Assembly (NCBI GenBank): GCA_963995525.1 | Contig: OZ023211.1 | Location: 54,980,564-55,044,563 of the forward strand | Length of the DNA: 64,000 nt | Source of the DNA: Escarpia spicata | Taxonomy: Eukaryota > Annelida > Polychaeta > Sabellida > Siboglinidae | Reading direction: 5' to 3' | Made by a program: the position numbers and the translations under genes | Notes under the pieces: generated by a model | Told to the model about the DNA's origin: nothing | The model's input: only the letters and a program-made list of their open reading frames with translations | Database searches by the model: none | Shown: one piece after another, positions 11,660 to 21,848 of the stretch | Position numbering within the stretch: the stretch's first letter is position 1 | Layout of the letters: the number at the start of each line of letters is the position of its first letter

Positions 11660-13364
11660 TATTCAGCTATGTGCTTTTAGTACTACATGTGCTAAACAAT
11701 TCTGTACACGTTGTAGTTTAGCTAAGTCCTTTTTAGCAATATCGTTTAGGAGTGAGTTGCTGTAGTCAAGGCGACTGCTAATTAGAGATACTGATATTGT
11801 TTTAGCAGTAGATAAAGACAAAATGACGCGAGTTTGACGGAAATCACGAATATGGTAGAAACAGGATTTATAAAGTTGAGAAATGTTCTGGTGAAAGTTG
11901 AAATCACTGTCAAAGATAACACGTAGATTACGAACAGTATCTGATGGTGATGTATCATTACCAAGCGTTTTAACTGGAAAGAAGTTAACAACCTTGTTTC
12001 GTTGTTGTTTTGTGCCAATAATAATTAGATCAGTTTTATCTGGATTTAGCTTCAATTTACTTGCTTCCATGCAACGCAAAATGTCAGTGAGACAGTCATT
12101 TTAAGTTGACAGAGATGTCTACGTATTAGTTGGTGAAAGTGATATATACACCTGTGTGTCGTCAGCATACAAGCGATGATTTATATTATGATTAGTTATG
12201 ACTCAACTAAGTGATATAGTGTATAAGCTAAACAGAACAGGGCCAAGGACAGAACCTTGTGGGACACCAAATGGAAGATGTTCTGGACAAGACAGTGAGC
12301 CAGATATGTTAATGCTCTGGTATCGGTCACAAAATATGAACTAAACCACTGAAGAGCCGTGCCAGATATACCAAAGTGTCTGTTAAGGTGATGTAAAAGA
12401 ATGTTGTGATCTGTTGTATTAAGAGCAGCTGATAGATCTAATAAGGCGAGAGCAGTCAATTTGCTATTATCCATATTGCATACAATGTCATTGTGTATTT
12501 CAGTTGAATGAAATCGCTTATATGCAGATTGTAGATCATTTGATAAATGCTCTGAATAAATGTGTTCATGGAATTGATTTGCAACAACCTTCTCCAATAC
12601 TTTCGACAGAAAACTAAGATTTGTGATAGGATGGTAATTTTTAAGGTAATTTTTGCACAGACTTTGTTTTTTATTAAGAGGATTGACAAGATCTTGCTTG
12701 AATTCATGTGGCACAACACCATCCTGCATTGACATATTTATAATATTTGTATAAAGTGTTCTGCCGATAGCCCATCATTGCCACATGCTTTTCCAGATTT
12801 CAATTTATCGATAGCATTTTTCACCATGCAAGATGTTGTGTGTGTCATTGTGGTTATACAAACTCCCAGTATTTCTTACACACTCACAATTTGCATATTA
12901 ACATCAGAAGTGACATTGTTTAGCAAAGATTCAAAATGTGTTTTCCACATGGCAGCTATGGAGGTGGGATTGTTAGCACCATTAACAGGTGAAGCGCGAG
13001 GTATACCTTTCTTGTACGATTTTGATACGTTTTTCCAAAAACTAACTGTATCTTTAATGTGCATGGAATTATCCATAGAATCTGCTCGACCCATGTCTTC
13101 ATGTTGTTGACACTGTTTAAGCAGATGTTTGAAATGTAAACTTGTTTTCCGCATTAATTCACAAATTGGGCCATGCTTGGGTTTTCCCATGTCACGCCTC
13201 AAAATACAACAATTTCGGGCTTCAGTGTGTGCCTCCTTAACATAATCATTCCAGCCAGGTACAATGTCATTTTGACAATGTTTTTTTGCAGTACAATGTA
13301 ATCTTGACACATTGTTTTTTGCATGTACTAATAGTTTCAAGACTAGTTACCCGAAGTGCATTGC
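11660..13364 (-). pseudogene. Reverse transcriptase domain of the - strand LINE (decayed)
   Basis: Fragments in LINE order: a linker region (MWKTHFESLLNNVTSD), HEFKQDLVNPLNKK, NYHPITNLSFLSKVLEKVV, LQSAYKRFHST, ALLDLSAALNTTDHNILL (motif A, Asp retained), GVPQGSVLGPVLF (motif B, seen on the - strand near 12250), LYADDTQVYISL (motif C, YADD codons at 12158-12169), then KLKLNPDKTDLIIIG and SSRLDYSNSLL. The translation changes frame at least twice and holds stops between motif B and motif C. Related to, but clearly diverged from, the copy at 33510-34460. Confidence 0.85.
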
Positions 13365-13564
13365 TTATATCATCAAATAGGTTATCGGTGTCACATACAG
13401 GTATATGCCGTCTATTTGAACAGTTAGTATTAGTGCACGTAAATGACTTTGCAATGTGTTTTGTCCAGCTGTACTCTTTCCATATTCTCTGATGTTAAAA
13501 TCTCGTGTTTTGGACCATCTAAAAATAGCAGGCATTTTATCGGCATGTTTCTCGATAAAAACAT

Positions 13565-13827
13565 TGTCTTGACTTTCTGCAGTTACATAAATAGCGATAA
13601 TAAAATATAATGGGAGATGGTCCAAACTAGGGCTTTTATTTAAAATATGTAAATCAGTGATCATTGATTGTGCACTATGTGAATAGATAAAGTGATATTT
13701 ACCCGGAAGTCGGGGCTACCACATTATCCAGAAGAAGAAGTGATCTAGCCACGAGTTAGATTTGTGTGCATCACTTACATAAGTGTAAGTATTGGGGGTT
13801 CGACCAAATTTTTCATAATCTGAGATT
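13565..13827 (-). pseudogene. Endonuclease domain of the - strand LINE, second part
   Basis: Immediately beyond the target duplication the - strand reads YEKFGRTPNTYTYVSDAHK, then SNSWLDHFF, and after a frameshift SPSLDHLPLYFIIA. YTYVSD...SWLDH and SDHLPL are late endonuclease motifs, the last containing the catalytic Asp-His pair. They follow directly on from the ELIDMC segment at 16554 once the insert is removed. Confidence 0.8.
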
Positions 13828-13837
13828 ATCAGACCAA
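13828..13837. repeat. Left target-site duplication of the nested LINE
   Basis: ATCAGACCAA, identical to 16544-16553. It falls inside the endonuclease of the host LINE. Confidence 0.85.
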
Positions 13838-13962
13838 TGGTAAGGTAAGGGGTAAGGCCCTCAACATTTATTTGCAGGATGGTTACACCTTTGATGCATG
13901 TCTCTCATGGTGGTTTGGCTGTAGACTTGCTGACGGCATCAGCTTCCTAACTCGAAGAAATT

Positions 13963-14715
13963 TTGGGAAATGTAAATGCAGGTCATGGGAATGAAGAGGT
14001 AAAATATAAAATGGGGGGTACTGTTCTAAGTACTACTGTAAAAGAAAAGGACTTAGGGTTAACCATTAGTGCTGATATGAAGGTTTCAGAGCAGTGCGGA
14101 ATTGCAGCGTCAAAGGGAAATCAAATCCTTGGATTAATTAGGCGAAATATAGCGTATAAGAAAAAAGAATTAATAGTACCGTTGTACAAAACAATAGTGA
14201 GGCCTCATTTAGAATATTGTATACAAGCATGGAGGCCATATCGCAAGAAGGACATAGATATGCTAGAAAGAGTACAGAGGAGAGCGACTAAAATGATCTT
14301 AGTTATCTTAGTTACGAAATACGCCTAAAAGAATGTGGTTTAACAACACTAGAGACCAGGAGATTGAGAGGAGATCACATAGAAGTGTTTAAAATATTGA
14401 ATGGTTATGAAAATATTGATAGAAACATTTTTTTCTCAGTTAAGAAAGATAGAAGGACCAGAGGACATGAAGCTACATTAGTAAAGGAGCAGTGTAGATT
14501 ATATATAAGAAAGTTCTCATTCTCACAAAGGACTGTAAATGAATGGAACAGATTATCTCCTGATTGTGTTGGTGCTAGTAGCGTGAATGTTTAAAAATAA
14601 AATCGACACACACCTTAAAAAGGCGGGATACATGTAGATAAAAAGTATTGGACTCTCGATAAGCCAAAAGGCTTCCTTGTCCAACTGCCATCCAGAGTAA
14701 TTTTCTGGATGGCAA
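13963..14715 (+). pseudogene. First LINE 3' end in the nested composite
   Basis: The translation starts at GKCKC-type sequence and continues MGGTVLSTTVKEKDLGLTI, IVRPHLEYCIQAWRPYRKK, DIDMLERVQRRATKMI, then after a short deletion MRGDHIEVFKILNGYENIDR and SQRTVNEWNRLSPDCV. These are the thumb and C-terminal motifs of a LINE RT. Compared with the second copy it lacks about 8 bp near 13980 and about 7 bp near 14300. Both copies share the same C-terminal frame ending in NV-stop. Confidence 0.85.
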
Positions 14716-14899
14716 TCTTGTTAAATCTTGTTAAATCTACTGACAGGGGAGACCACTTGAAGGTAGCTGCCACCTCCACATTATCAGCCACTGCACTCTA
14801 CGGTGGTGCACATGGAGAGACTGGCATCGCCGAGCTGGACCTGGCGACCCAGGAGTGGCTGCTCAACAACACTCTGCAAGTCAGACTATTTAGGACAAT
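14716..14899 (+). other. Unidentified spacer inside the nested composite
   Basis: A GC-richer stretch, open in one + frame, reading DHLKVAATSTLSATALYGG and then IAELDLATQEWLLNNTLQ. I do not recognise it. It could be transduced genomic sequence, part of another repeat, or a piece of the LINE 5' region. Confidence 0.35.
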
Positions 14900-16368
14900 T
14901 AATTGTAACCCCGGAAATGGTAGCTAAGAAAATAAGGGCTATGAAGGATAATAAATCACCTTGAGTGGATGGTATTCCACCCAAACTACTATTGGAAATT
15001 GTAGAACAAATTAGCATACCACTTGCAACAGTTTTCAACTTGTCATTAGAAGAGGGAGTGGTTCCTTTAGAATGGAAAGAAGCAAACATTATACCGTTAT
15101 TCAAAAAAGGTTTGAGAAACAAGTCGGAGAACTATAGACCAGTGAGTTTAACATCAGTGATTTGTAAATTATTAGAAAGACTAATTAAAGATCACATGGT
15201 GGATTTTCTTGTTAAACAAAACTTGATAAACCCATCTCAACATGGTTTTTTTAAAGCGAGGTCATGCTTAACAAATATGTTATGTTTTTTGGAAGACATC
15301 ACTAGGTGGGTAGATGAGGGATCACCAGTAGATATCATCTACTTAGATTTTCAAAAAGCTTTTGACAAAGTACCACATCAAAGATTACTGCTTAAACTAA
15401 AGACCCATGGCATAGGAAATGGTATAATAAACTGGATAGAACAATGGCTGATTGACAGAAGACAACGTGTAATAGTTGATGGGGAGGCTTCAAACTGCAA
15501 ATCAGTATTGAGTGGGGTACCACAGGGATCAGTATTAGGTCCTATATTATTCTTAATATACATCAACGATTTGGATGATGAAATAATAAGCAAGGTGTTG
15601 AAATTTGCGGATGATACAAAAGTGTTTAGAAGGATTAAAAGTGATGGAGATAGACAGCATTTACAAGATGATCTTGACAGGTTGATCAAATGGTCTGAAA
15701 AGTAGCAAATGATGTTCAATTTTGGGAAATGTAAATGCCTCCGCATAGGACATGGGAACGAAGAAGTAGAATATACAATGGGGGGTACTGTACTAAGTAC
15801 TACTGTAAAAGAAAAGGACTTAGGGTTAACCGTTAGTGCTGATATGAAGATTTCAGAGCAGTGCGGAATTGCAGCTTCAAAGGGAACTCAAATCCTTGGA
15901 TTAATTAGGCGAAACATAACGTATAAGGAAAAAGAGCTAATAATACCGCTGTACAAAACAATAGTTAGGCCTCATTTAGAATATTGTATTCAAGCGTGGA
16001 GGCCATATCGCAGGAAGGACATAGATATGCTAGAAAGAGTGTAGAGGAGAGCAACTAAAATGATACCAAATCTGAGGGATCTTAGTTACGAAATACGCCT
16101 AAAAAAATGCGGTTTAACAACACTAGAGACCAGGAGATTGAGAGGAGATCAGATAGAAGTGTTTAAAATATTGAAGGGTTATGAAAATATTGATAGAAAT
16201 ATGTTTTTCTCAGTTAAGAAAGATAGAAGGACCAGAGGACATGATCTTGCATTAGCAAAGGAGCAGAGTAGATTGGATATAAGAAAGTTTTCATTTTCAC
16301 AAAGGACTGTAAATGAATGGAACAGATTACCTGCTGATTGTGTGGGTGCTAGTAGCATGAATGTTTAA
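14900..16368 (+). pseudogene. LINE reverse transcriptase ORF with three nonsense codons
   Basis: One frame runs the whole length, broken only by TGA at 14962-14964 (in the KSPGVDG-type motif), TAG at 15703-15705 and TAG at 16042-16044. Motifs in order: VDGIPPKLLLEI, IIPLFKKG, NYRPVSLTSVICKLLERLI, YLDFQKAFDKVPHQRLL (motif A), GVPQGSVLGPILFLIYINDL (motif B), KFADDTKVF (motif C), then HLEYCIQAWRPYRRKD and FSQRTVNEWNRLPADCV. The catalytic Asp residues are intact. The clade is in the jockey/CR1/L2 group; it cannot be narrowed by eye. No endonuclease precedes it, so it is 5'-truncated. Confidence 0.9.
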
Positions 16369-16543
16369 AAATAAAATCGACACATACCTCAGACGGGCGG
16401 GATACACATAGATAAAAGGGTCGGACTCTCGATAAGCCAAAGGGCTTCCTTGTCCACCTGCTACCTAGAGTTAATTCTCTGGGTGGCAATCTTGTTAAAT
16501 CTTGTTAAAAGTCTAGGCAGTAGACAAATGCAAGAAGAAGAAG

Positions 16544-16553
16544 ATCAGACCAA
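16544..16553. repeat. Right target-site duplication of the nested LINE
   Basis: ATCAGACCAA, identical to 13828-13837, directly after the AAGAAGAAG tail. Confidence 0.85.
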
Positions 16554-17000
16554 AAACACATATCGATTAGCTCAGCTTCAAAAGGAGTGTTTAGAGCAAC
16601 ATTAAAATCGCGTTATAACAATGTTGCTTGTGTCTTTTTCCTCAATTATTGAAGCAGTTTTACCCAAATATTTACAAAACTGCTCATAGTTGTCGGGTGA
16701 TTGGTAGGGCAGGTGTACATTTAACAGAAACAATCTGCCATCCTTAGTATCTATGTCGATTCCAAGTAACCTGACATCTTGTAGATCAGAAACAGTACAT
16801 GCATGAGAAATAGTTTTTCTCCATAGTATACCAATACCACCAAATGGATGTCCAACCTGTAGGTTGAGTAGGTCATTCGTAGCACTAATACCATCAGCTT
16901 CAAAATCTTTATGAATTGACCGCAATAAAGTAATATCTTCACATGAGAGTCAGAGCTCTTGTAAAAATATGATATATTGTTCACAAAGGACTAAAATATC
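16554..17000 (-). pseudogene. Endonuclease domain of the - strand LINE, first part
   Basis: The - strand frame at 16602-16925 includes HPFGGIGILWRK, then LGIDIDTKDGRLFLLNVHLP, then QFCKYLGKTASIIEE. This is the endonuclease/exonuclease/phosphatase fold of LINEs, with the GG-x-GILW and NVHLPY-like strands. After a frameshift it continues FNVALNTPFEAELIDMC towards 16554. The rest of the domain lies at 13565-13827 on the far side of the nested insert. Confidence 0.82.
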
Positions 17001-17374
17001 GTACACTGTTTTAAAACCATGACAATTAAAAGTTGTAATTTTCAACCTGTGATTGATCATTTGATCGAATGTTAACAAAGCAATCAGGGTTTTTATACTC
17101 GGTCATCACAGATCCACTTACTCAAAATAGCCACATACCTTGACACCTGAGGGCCACACCCTTGAGTCCAGTAACAGGTGTTGGTCACGTGGTGGCAGTC
17201 TAACACAAATGGACATGTATGTGTCAAACTTAGTTCTTAGCGGTTCACATGACACGGATCAACCAGTCTCAAGGTTAATGTGCGACATCAGATCTTTAGG
17301 TTTTGTTGATCTTGCGGGCCCAGTGATGAAAACATCCACTTGTTTCGTGGCTTTGTGTGTTGCCAAATGACTGT

Positions 17375-18250
17375 TTAGTTTTGCCGAGTGAAGCTTGGAC
17401 GCTTTGCTCTTTCCGCGTAACATGGCAGAGTTGGGCTGGGTATAGTGGTCAGCGATGCAGAACTGACACGCTTGTTGTCAGATTGTTTGCACCCTTTTGT
17501 CCCTGAGTCTATGTAGGTATTGCGCATGGCTGGAGTGGTGGCAGACATTTGAAGGCGACTGGAGGCGTCCTTGCGCTGGCGTGGCTTAGGCTGTGGTTTC
17601 TTGAAGGCGAGCAAGGAGGATCAGGTCGTCATCGTCACTCTCTGGTAGATCTGCCTCACTGTTGATGTGAAGATCCACATTGGCGGAAACATCACATGCA
17701 GAGGTAATGGATGATGCTGCTGTGAAGCTGATGATGGTGCAGCTTTGTGACATACTTGACATGTAGCAAGTTGTGCCTTCATTAAGGTTTCGTGGGATTC
17801 TTGGAGTATTGACAGATGCAGCTTCAAGGACTCCATGTCTTTTACGAGTGAAGAGACGTCAAAATAGTTCATTGACAAAGGCGGAAGGCGTGATAGTTCC
17901 TTGGCAATGTAACAGGGCACTCTCAAGGAAAATGTACAAGATGTCTTGGATATCTTTCAATTTCTTGTCCTAGCCCTTTTGTTTGATAAGCCGTGGAGTG
18001 TCTTGGTTGTAGAATGTCAGTTGAAGTGAAATGTTCTGAGCGGTTGCAGTGTCGTCATCGGGGTAAAAGTCGACATGTAGCTTCACGATCATATCATATG
18101 GAAGTGAATTAATTTGTTTAGATACAAATGTGAATCGTTCATTAACAACAATTTTGTTAGCGACAGTGACATAAATGTTCGCTGTATCGCTGGACAGTTT
18201 GTCTGACTGCGTCGACATCTTTGCCGTTGGTAAGCAGAGCCGAACCAAGA
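17375..18250 (-). pseudogene. ORF1-like region of the - strand LINE (decayed)
   Basis: Frames on the - strand give ANKIVVNERFTFVSKQINSL, PYDMIVKLHVDFYPDDDT, then after a frame change VPCYIAKELSRLPPLSMNYF followed by DVSSLVKDMESLKLHL. The segment order (FV-x-K-x-LP-x-D, CYIAKELSRLPP, FDV-x-SL) resembles ORF1 proteins I associate with invertebrate CR1-like LINEs. A following Ser/Pro-rich, basic part (17375-17614) has no motif. The family assignment is from memory of the pattern and the position upstream of the endonuclease. Confidence 0.6.
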
Positions 18251-18280
18251 GTTGTTTGCGTCCACTGTTGTAATCAATAC

Positions 18281-20104
18281 AGGGTGATTTTGTGCACGAT
18301 CAGATCAATTGACTCATGATGACCAATAAAGTAACAGGTTTGTCAATAGTTGGACTTTGCTTTGATAGGTTCATATCCATTATCTAGATGTGTTTATGGG
18401 TTCGCCTTGTGCAAGATAAAATCTCTAATGATGGGATGATCAATATCTTTCTACTTTGTCTTTGGGCCATTGCAAGGCATTAAACATTTATATAGGCTCA
18501 TTAAGATGGCTTTCATAGGGTCACATATTTTATTGTGAAGGTTCAAAGTTATGATCGGCTGTACATTCCTTAAAATAATATTTTGTCTGTACAAAGGTGT
18601 CCCAACTGTCTTCTTAAGTTACTGATGTTGTTCATGTTCATCAATAGTAGTTTGTTATTTGGCAGCTTCTTTGGATGCTTGGAATAATTTGCCTTTTATT
18701 CTTCCTAGAACTTCCACAATGTTGGTTAAATGTAGGATAATTCATCTCTTGTGTGAATTAAATAAAATTTGCAAACATCATGTTTCTGATGTCCATATAG
18801 TTCAACATATCCGAATGATTGATTTTGAGATGATGATGCATTCAAGTGTGTTGTCAAAAATCAGTAAATATTCACTGTCACTACTTGTGTGCTGTAAATT
18901 ATATGTTGTACATAAAAAACTATGAAACGTTTCTCGTTCCTGTACTCATTTATACAAACACATTTTATACGTGATCATGATTTGCTGTAGACTCATAAAA
19001 TGTGAATGATATTTGTTGGAATATAATGTAATTTATACCGTAGTTATAATAATCTTCAGTCCACGTGATACAATTTCATGGACATGGTAAATGAATGATG
19101 CAAAAATAAGAAAAGTGTTTGTAATTATTTCAAATCTTTTTTAAAGAATGTTAGAAAGTAAGATTTAGTTGGGAGCGACCGTATTTGATCTTAAATATAT
19201 CATGAGTCTCCTCCTCTTTGATATTACGTGGAAATATATATTGTGAAAATTGTTTGATTTATCACATTTGATCTTCTAAAATACCAAGATTGTCATCATG
19301 AGCAAAAAAATAACATTAATATGATTTCTCAGAATTACGCTGTGGGACAATTATACATTTCTGATTGCGGCATGTGGATTATATTTCTGGCGTGTCTCCA
19401 GCAGCCAGTGGTCAGCAACTGTGTTGGTGGGCTGATGGTGGACAGGCAATAGGGTGAAGTGTAGATGACAATCCAATTATGACGGCCAAATTGGGACGGA
19501 GTGAGGGGGCCATTCCTTGATTACCATGGATATTTTAACAACACGTCATTAATAAGTGATATGGCTGCCAGTGCGTAGGCTTCATGGCTTGTTGTTGCGT
19601 TACTGTTGCACAGATCTCAGTCAATAGATATCGATCTTGCGTTCGTTCGTGACGCCAGCCAAACGGAATTGCAAATTTTGTCGCAAGAGCCCGTGGGGAG
19701 ATCTCGTTGTAATTGTGCTGTGTCACGATTTGTGAGATTTCACGGAATATTAGGATATAAATGGTTGCTCGCTGAAAGAAATAGAACTTAGTGTAAGAAA
19801 TGCCATAACTTTGACATCTCCGTTCTGGCCTGCTATGTTTTGTGTACCTATGTACATAAGGAACACAGGATATTATGGAACAGTTTGAACAAATTAGAAC
19901 ATGAAAATCAGAACGTATTCCTCTTTGGAAGAGTCCATTATTTGAGTCATTGAAATTAGATAGCATTGAGTTGTAAAGCCACAGAAGCATTTTGTGTTCC
20001 AATATCGATGTTGTCTTGGCTTGGGTAGAATTCTTCCTGTATCATTCATGAAGGTAGGATTCATTGTGGAGGTTGAAGGAATGAATGCGTGGTTCATAGC
20101 TGCA
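18281..20104. other. No recognisable gene
   Basis: AT-rich region. The frames at 18659-18925 and 19535-20002 show no domain, membrane segment or splice context that I can support. Confidence 0.5.
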
Positions 20105-20400
20105 TTGGGATATGGTGGTTCTAGCAGGGGAGGGTGGAGTGGTCATTAGAACAATGGGGTATGGTGGTTGTAGCAGGGGAGGGTGGAGTGGTGGTTATAA
20201 CAATGAGATATGGTAGTTCTAGCAGAGGATGGAGTGGTGGTTAGAACAAAAGGATATGGTGGTTCTAGCAGAGGGTGGAGTGGTGGTTAGAACAAAAGGA
20301 TATGGTGGTTCTAGCATGGGAGGGTGGAGTGGTGGTTAGAACAATAGGATATGGTGGTTCTAGCAGGGGAGGGTGGAGTGGTTGTTAGAACAAATGGATG
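20105..20400. repeat. 44-51 bp minisatellite, about 6 units
   Basis: Units read ATGGTGGTTCTAGCAGGGGA, then GGGTGGAGTGGTGGTTAGAA and CAA. They start at 20112, 20161, 20210, 20256, 20300 and 20351. The GTGGTTAGAACA end of each unit resembles the first bases of the SINE that begins right after it. Confidence 0.9.
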
Positions 20401-20840
20401 TCAGTCAAGCAGGTGGAGTTCACCTATTGCCAATTCAGAACTTGGGCAATTTTGTTCACTGCACTTTGTCTGTGTCTGTAGGAAAGGATAGGGTAACAAC
20501 AGGAAATATTTAAGGAAAAAGATCCAGAGGACGCCAGAGAATAAATATAATAGATAGTCTGTCAACTTTGTGTGGAAGGAGCACAACAGAACTGCTACAA
20601 ATGACCATGTGGTTTGGAGGGCCATGATTGCCAATGCATGTGACACACATGGTATTTAGACGAAGAAGGAAGTAGGAAGATACACTAAAAGCTGTTCCTT
20701 TCTACCTGATATACTTCCCAAGAGAAGTAAACAACCACACAGGGTAAATGTGTAACCTGTTACTGATTCACCCTTCCTTACAGAGTGCTATAATTCCCAT
20801 GGGTGGGATATGCACTGAAGAAAACAAGAAGAAGAAAAAA
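20372..20840 (+). mobile_element. tRNA-derived-type SINE interrupted by a LINE tail
   Basis: The head (GGTTGTTAGAACAAATGGA) and core (AACTTGGGCAATTTTGTTCA) match the SINE at 44590. The downstream part (AAGAGAAGTAAACAACCACA followed by CAGGGTAAATG) also matches it. The two halves are separated by a LINE C-terminal fragment at 20508-20675. The copy ends in AAGAAGAAG. Confidence 0.7.
20508..20675 (+). pseudogene. LINE C-terminal fragment inserted in the SINE
   Basis: Translation KRSRGRQRINIIDSLSTLCG, then RSTTELLQM, then after a frameshift VWRAMIANACDTHGI and TAG at 20657-20659, followed by GAAGAAGGA. The KR-x-RGRQR, DSL and W-x-x-MIANA pattern is the tail of a LINE polyprotein. The copy is 5'-truncated to under 170 bp. 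Confidence 0.75.
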
Positions 20841-21796
20841 CATCAAGTACGTGATGGAATTGATGGAGAATGAGTCGCGCAACTGAAGCAGTTTGCACGA
20901 TCTTCACCCCTAGTGTATGTCCTTCTCTGTTCTGCCAACAACGGCGATCATGTGATCAATCTAGTTCAGACAAGAACTCTATGAAACAAGCTGCATTCCT
21001 GCGTCAGTCCTGGTTTTTTTTCTCACAGACACTATTTTCATTGTCTGTGTCCGCGCCCGTATGGCAAAACTTCCATGGCACTCGTGCAGATTATGTGACA
21101 CAAATGCATGTAAAATATTATCGTTGTTTTATGCAACTCAGTACGATAGATATCCCACTGTGAATCATGATGCTTGATGCTTAAACCTAAATACTCAGTT
21201 TCTTCGGATTAGACATTCATGAAACATATTTTATATGTGGGTTTCTCCCTTGGCTTAGCAATGCCCCTGGGGGTGGGTGCTGACGTCTGGCATTAAGAAA
21301 GACTGTGACTTCATTCCTGAGTTCTCGCTTCTTTTTTAACAAAAATTTGGAAATAGTTCTCCACCTACAAAACAAGATCCCAATTCTCTACCTTGAGGTA
21401 TTATTTCTTGTAATCCATTAGGTGTACATGTGTGGATTTCTTGATCTCTTTCAGCACTGCCTACTTAGCCACCAGGCACACTTGTGAGATTTGCCTGTAA
21501 AATACACACAAATGGATATTTCGGCTTTTTGTTTAGCATGGTGTCTTAGCGATGCCTTGGCCTTAGTCTGGTGTAAGTGCACCACTATCAACAGCCCGGT
21601 CGGCATTGACATTCACCCTTAGGCCACCTCGTCCTCCCTCTGTTCAAACACACCATGGTGGGTGTCTTCGTTGTATCCGTTAAGCACTTCGTTTTTAGCC
21701 TGATTGTCTCGTCGGTGCTGACTTTAATATATGCAAACAGTAATCGAGAGTGTAGTGTCTTCATTTCCTATTTGGGTCATTGCTCTGGTGACATCT

Positions 21797-21798
<2 letters not shown>
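20841..21798. other. No recognisable gene
   Basis: No domain-bearing frame or repeat recognised between the SINE and the next microsatellite. Confidence 0.5.
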
Positions 21799-21847
<49 letters not shown>

Positions 21848-21848
21848 C
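21799..21848. repeat. (GCAC)n microsatellite
   Basis: About 12 clean GCAC units. Apparent Ala-Arg-Thr-His and Val-Arg-Ala-Cys frames here are repeat artefacts. Confidence 0.92.

Larger units (their letters stand above)
13838..16543 (+). mobile_element. Nested LINE composite with 10-bp target duplication
   Basis: The segment is bounded by the exact direct repeat ATCAGACCAA at 13828-13837 and 16544-16553. It ends in a GAAGAAGAAG tail, typical of target-primed retroposition. Inside are, in order: about 120 bp of unknown origin, a LINE 3' end (about 13963-14715), about 180 bp of unknown origin, and a longer LINE copy (about 14900-16543) with RT and the same 3' end. The two 3' ends are about 90% alike by eye and finish with the same TTGGACTCTCGATAAGCC-type 3' UTR. 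One target duplication around two LINE 3' ends is unusual. Confidence 0.85.
11660..18280 (-). mobile_element. Long CR1-like LINE on the - strand (ORF1-endonuclease-RT), split by a nested insertion
   Basis: Reading leftwards from about 18280: an ORF1-type frame, an apurinic-like endonuclease, a linker, then a reverse transcriptase with YADD. The element is interrupted at 13838-16543 by a + strand LINE composite. Removing that insert leaves about 3.9 kb in the expected LINE order. The endonuclease resumes on the other side of the insert, which shows the two parts were once one. Frameshifts and stops are scattered through all domains, so it is inactive. The RT C-terminus is lost where a different LINE begins near 11650. 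Confidence 0.85.

Noticed and set aside
17140..17370. A + strand frame over the LINE ORF1 region
   Set aside because: Shadow of the - strand LINE; no recognised motif.
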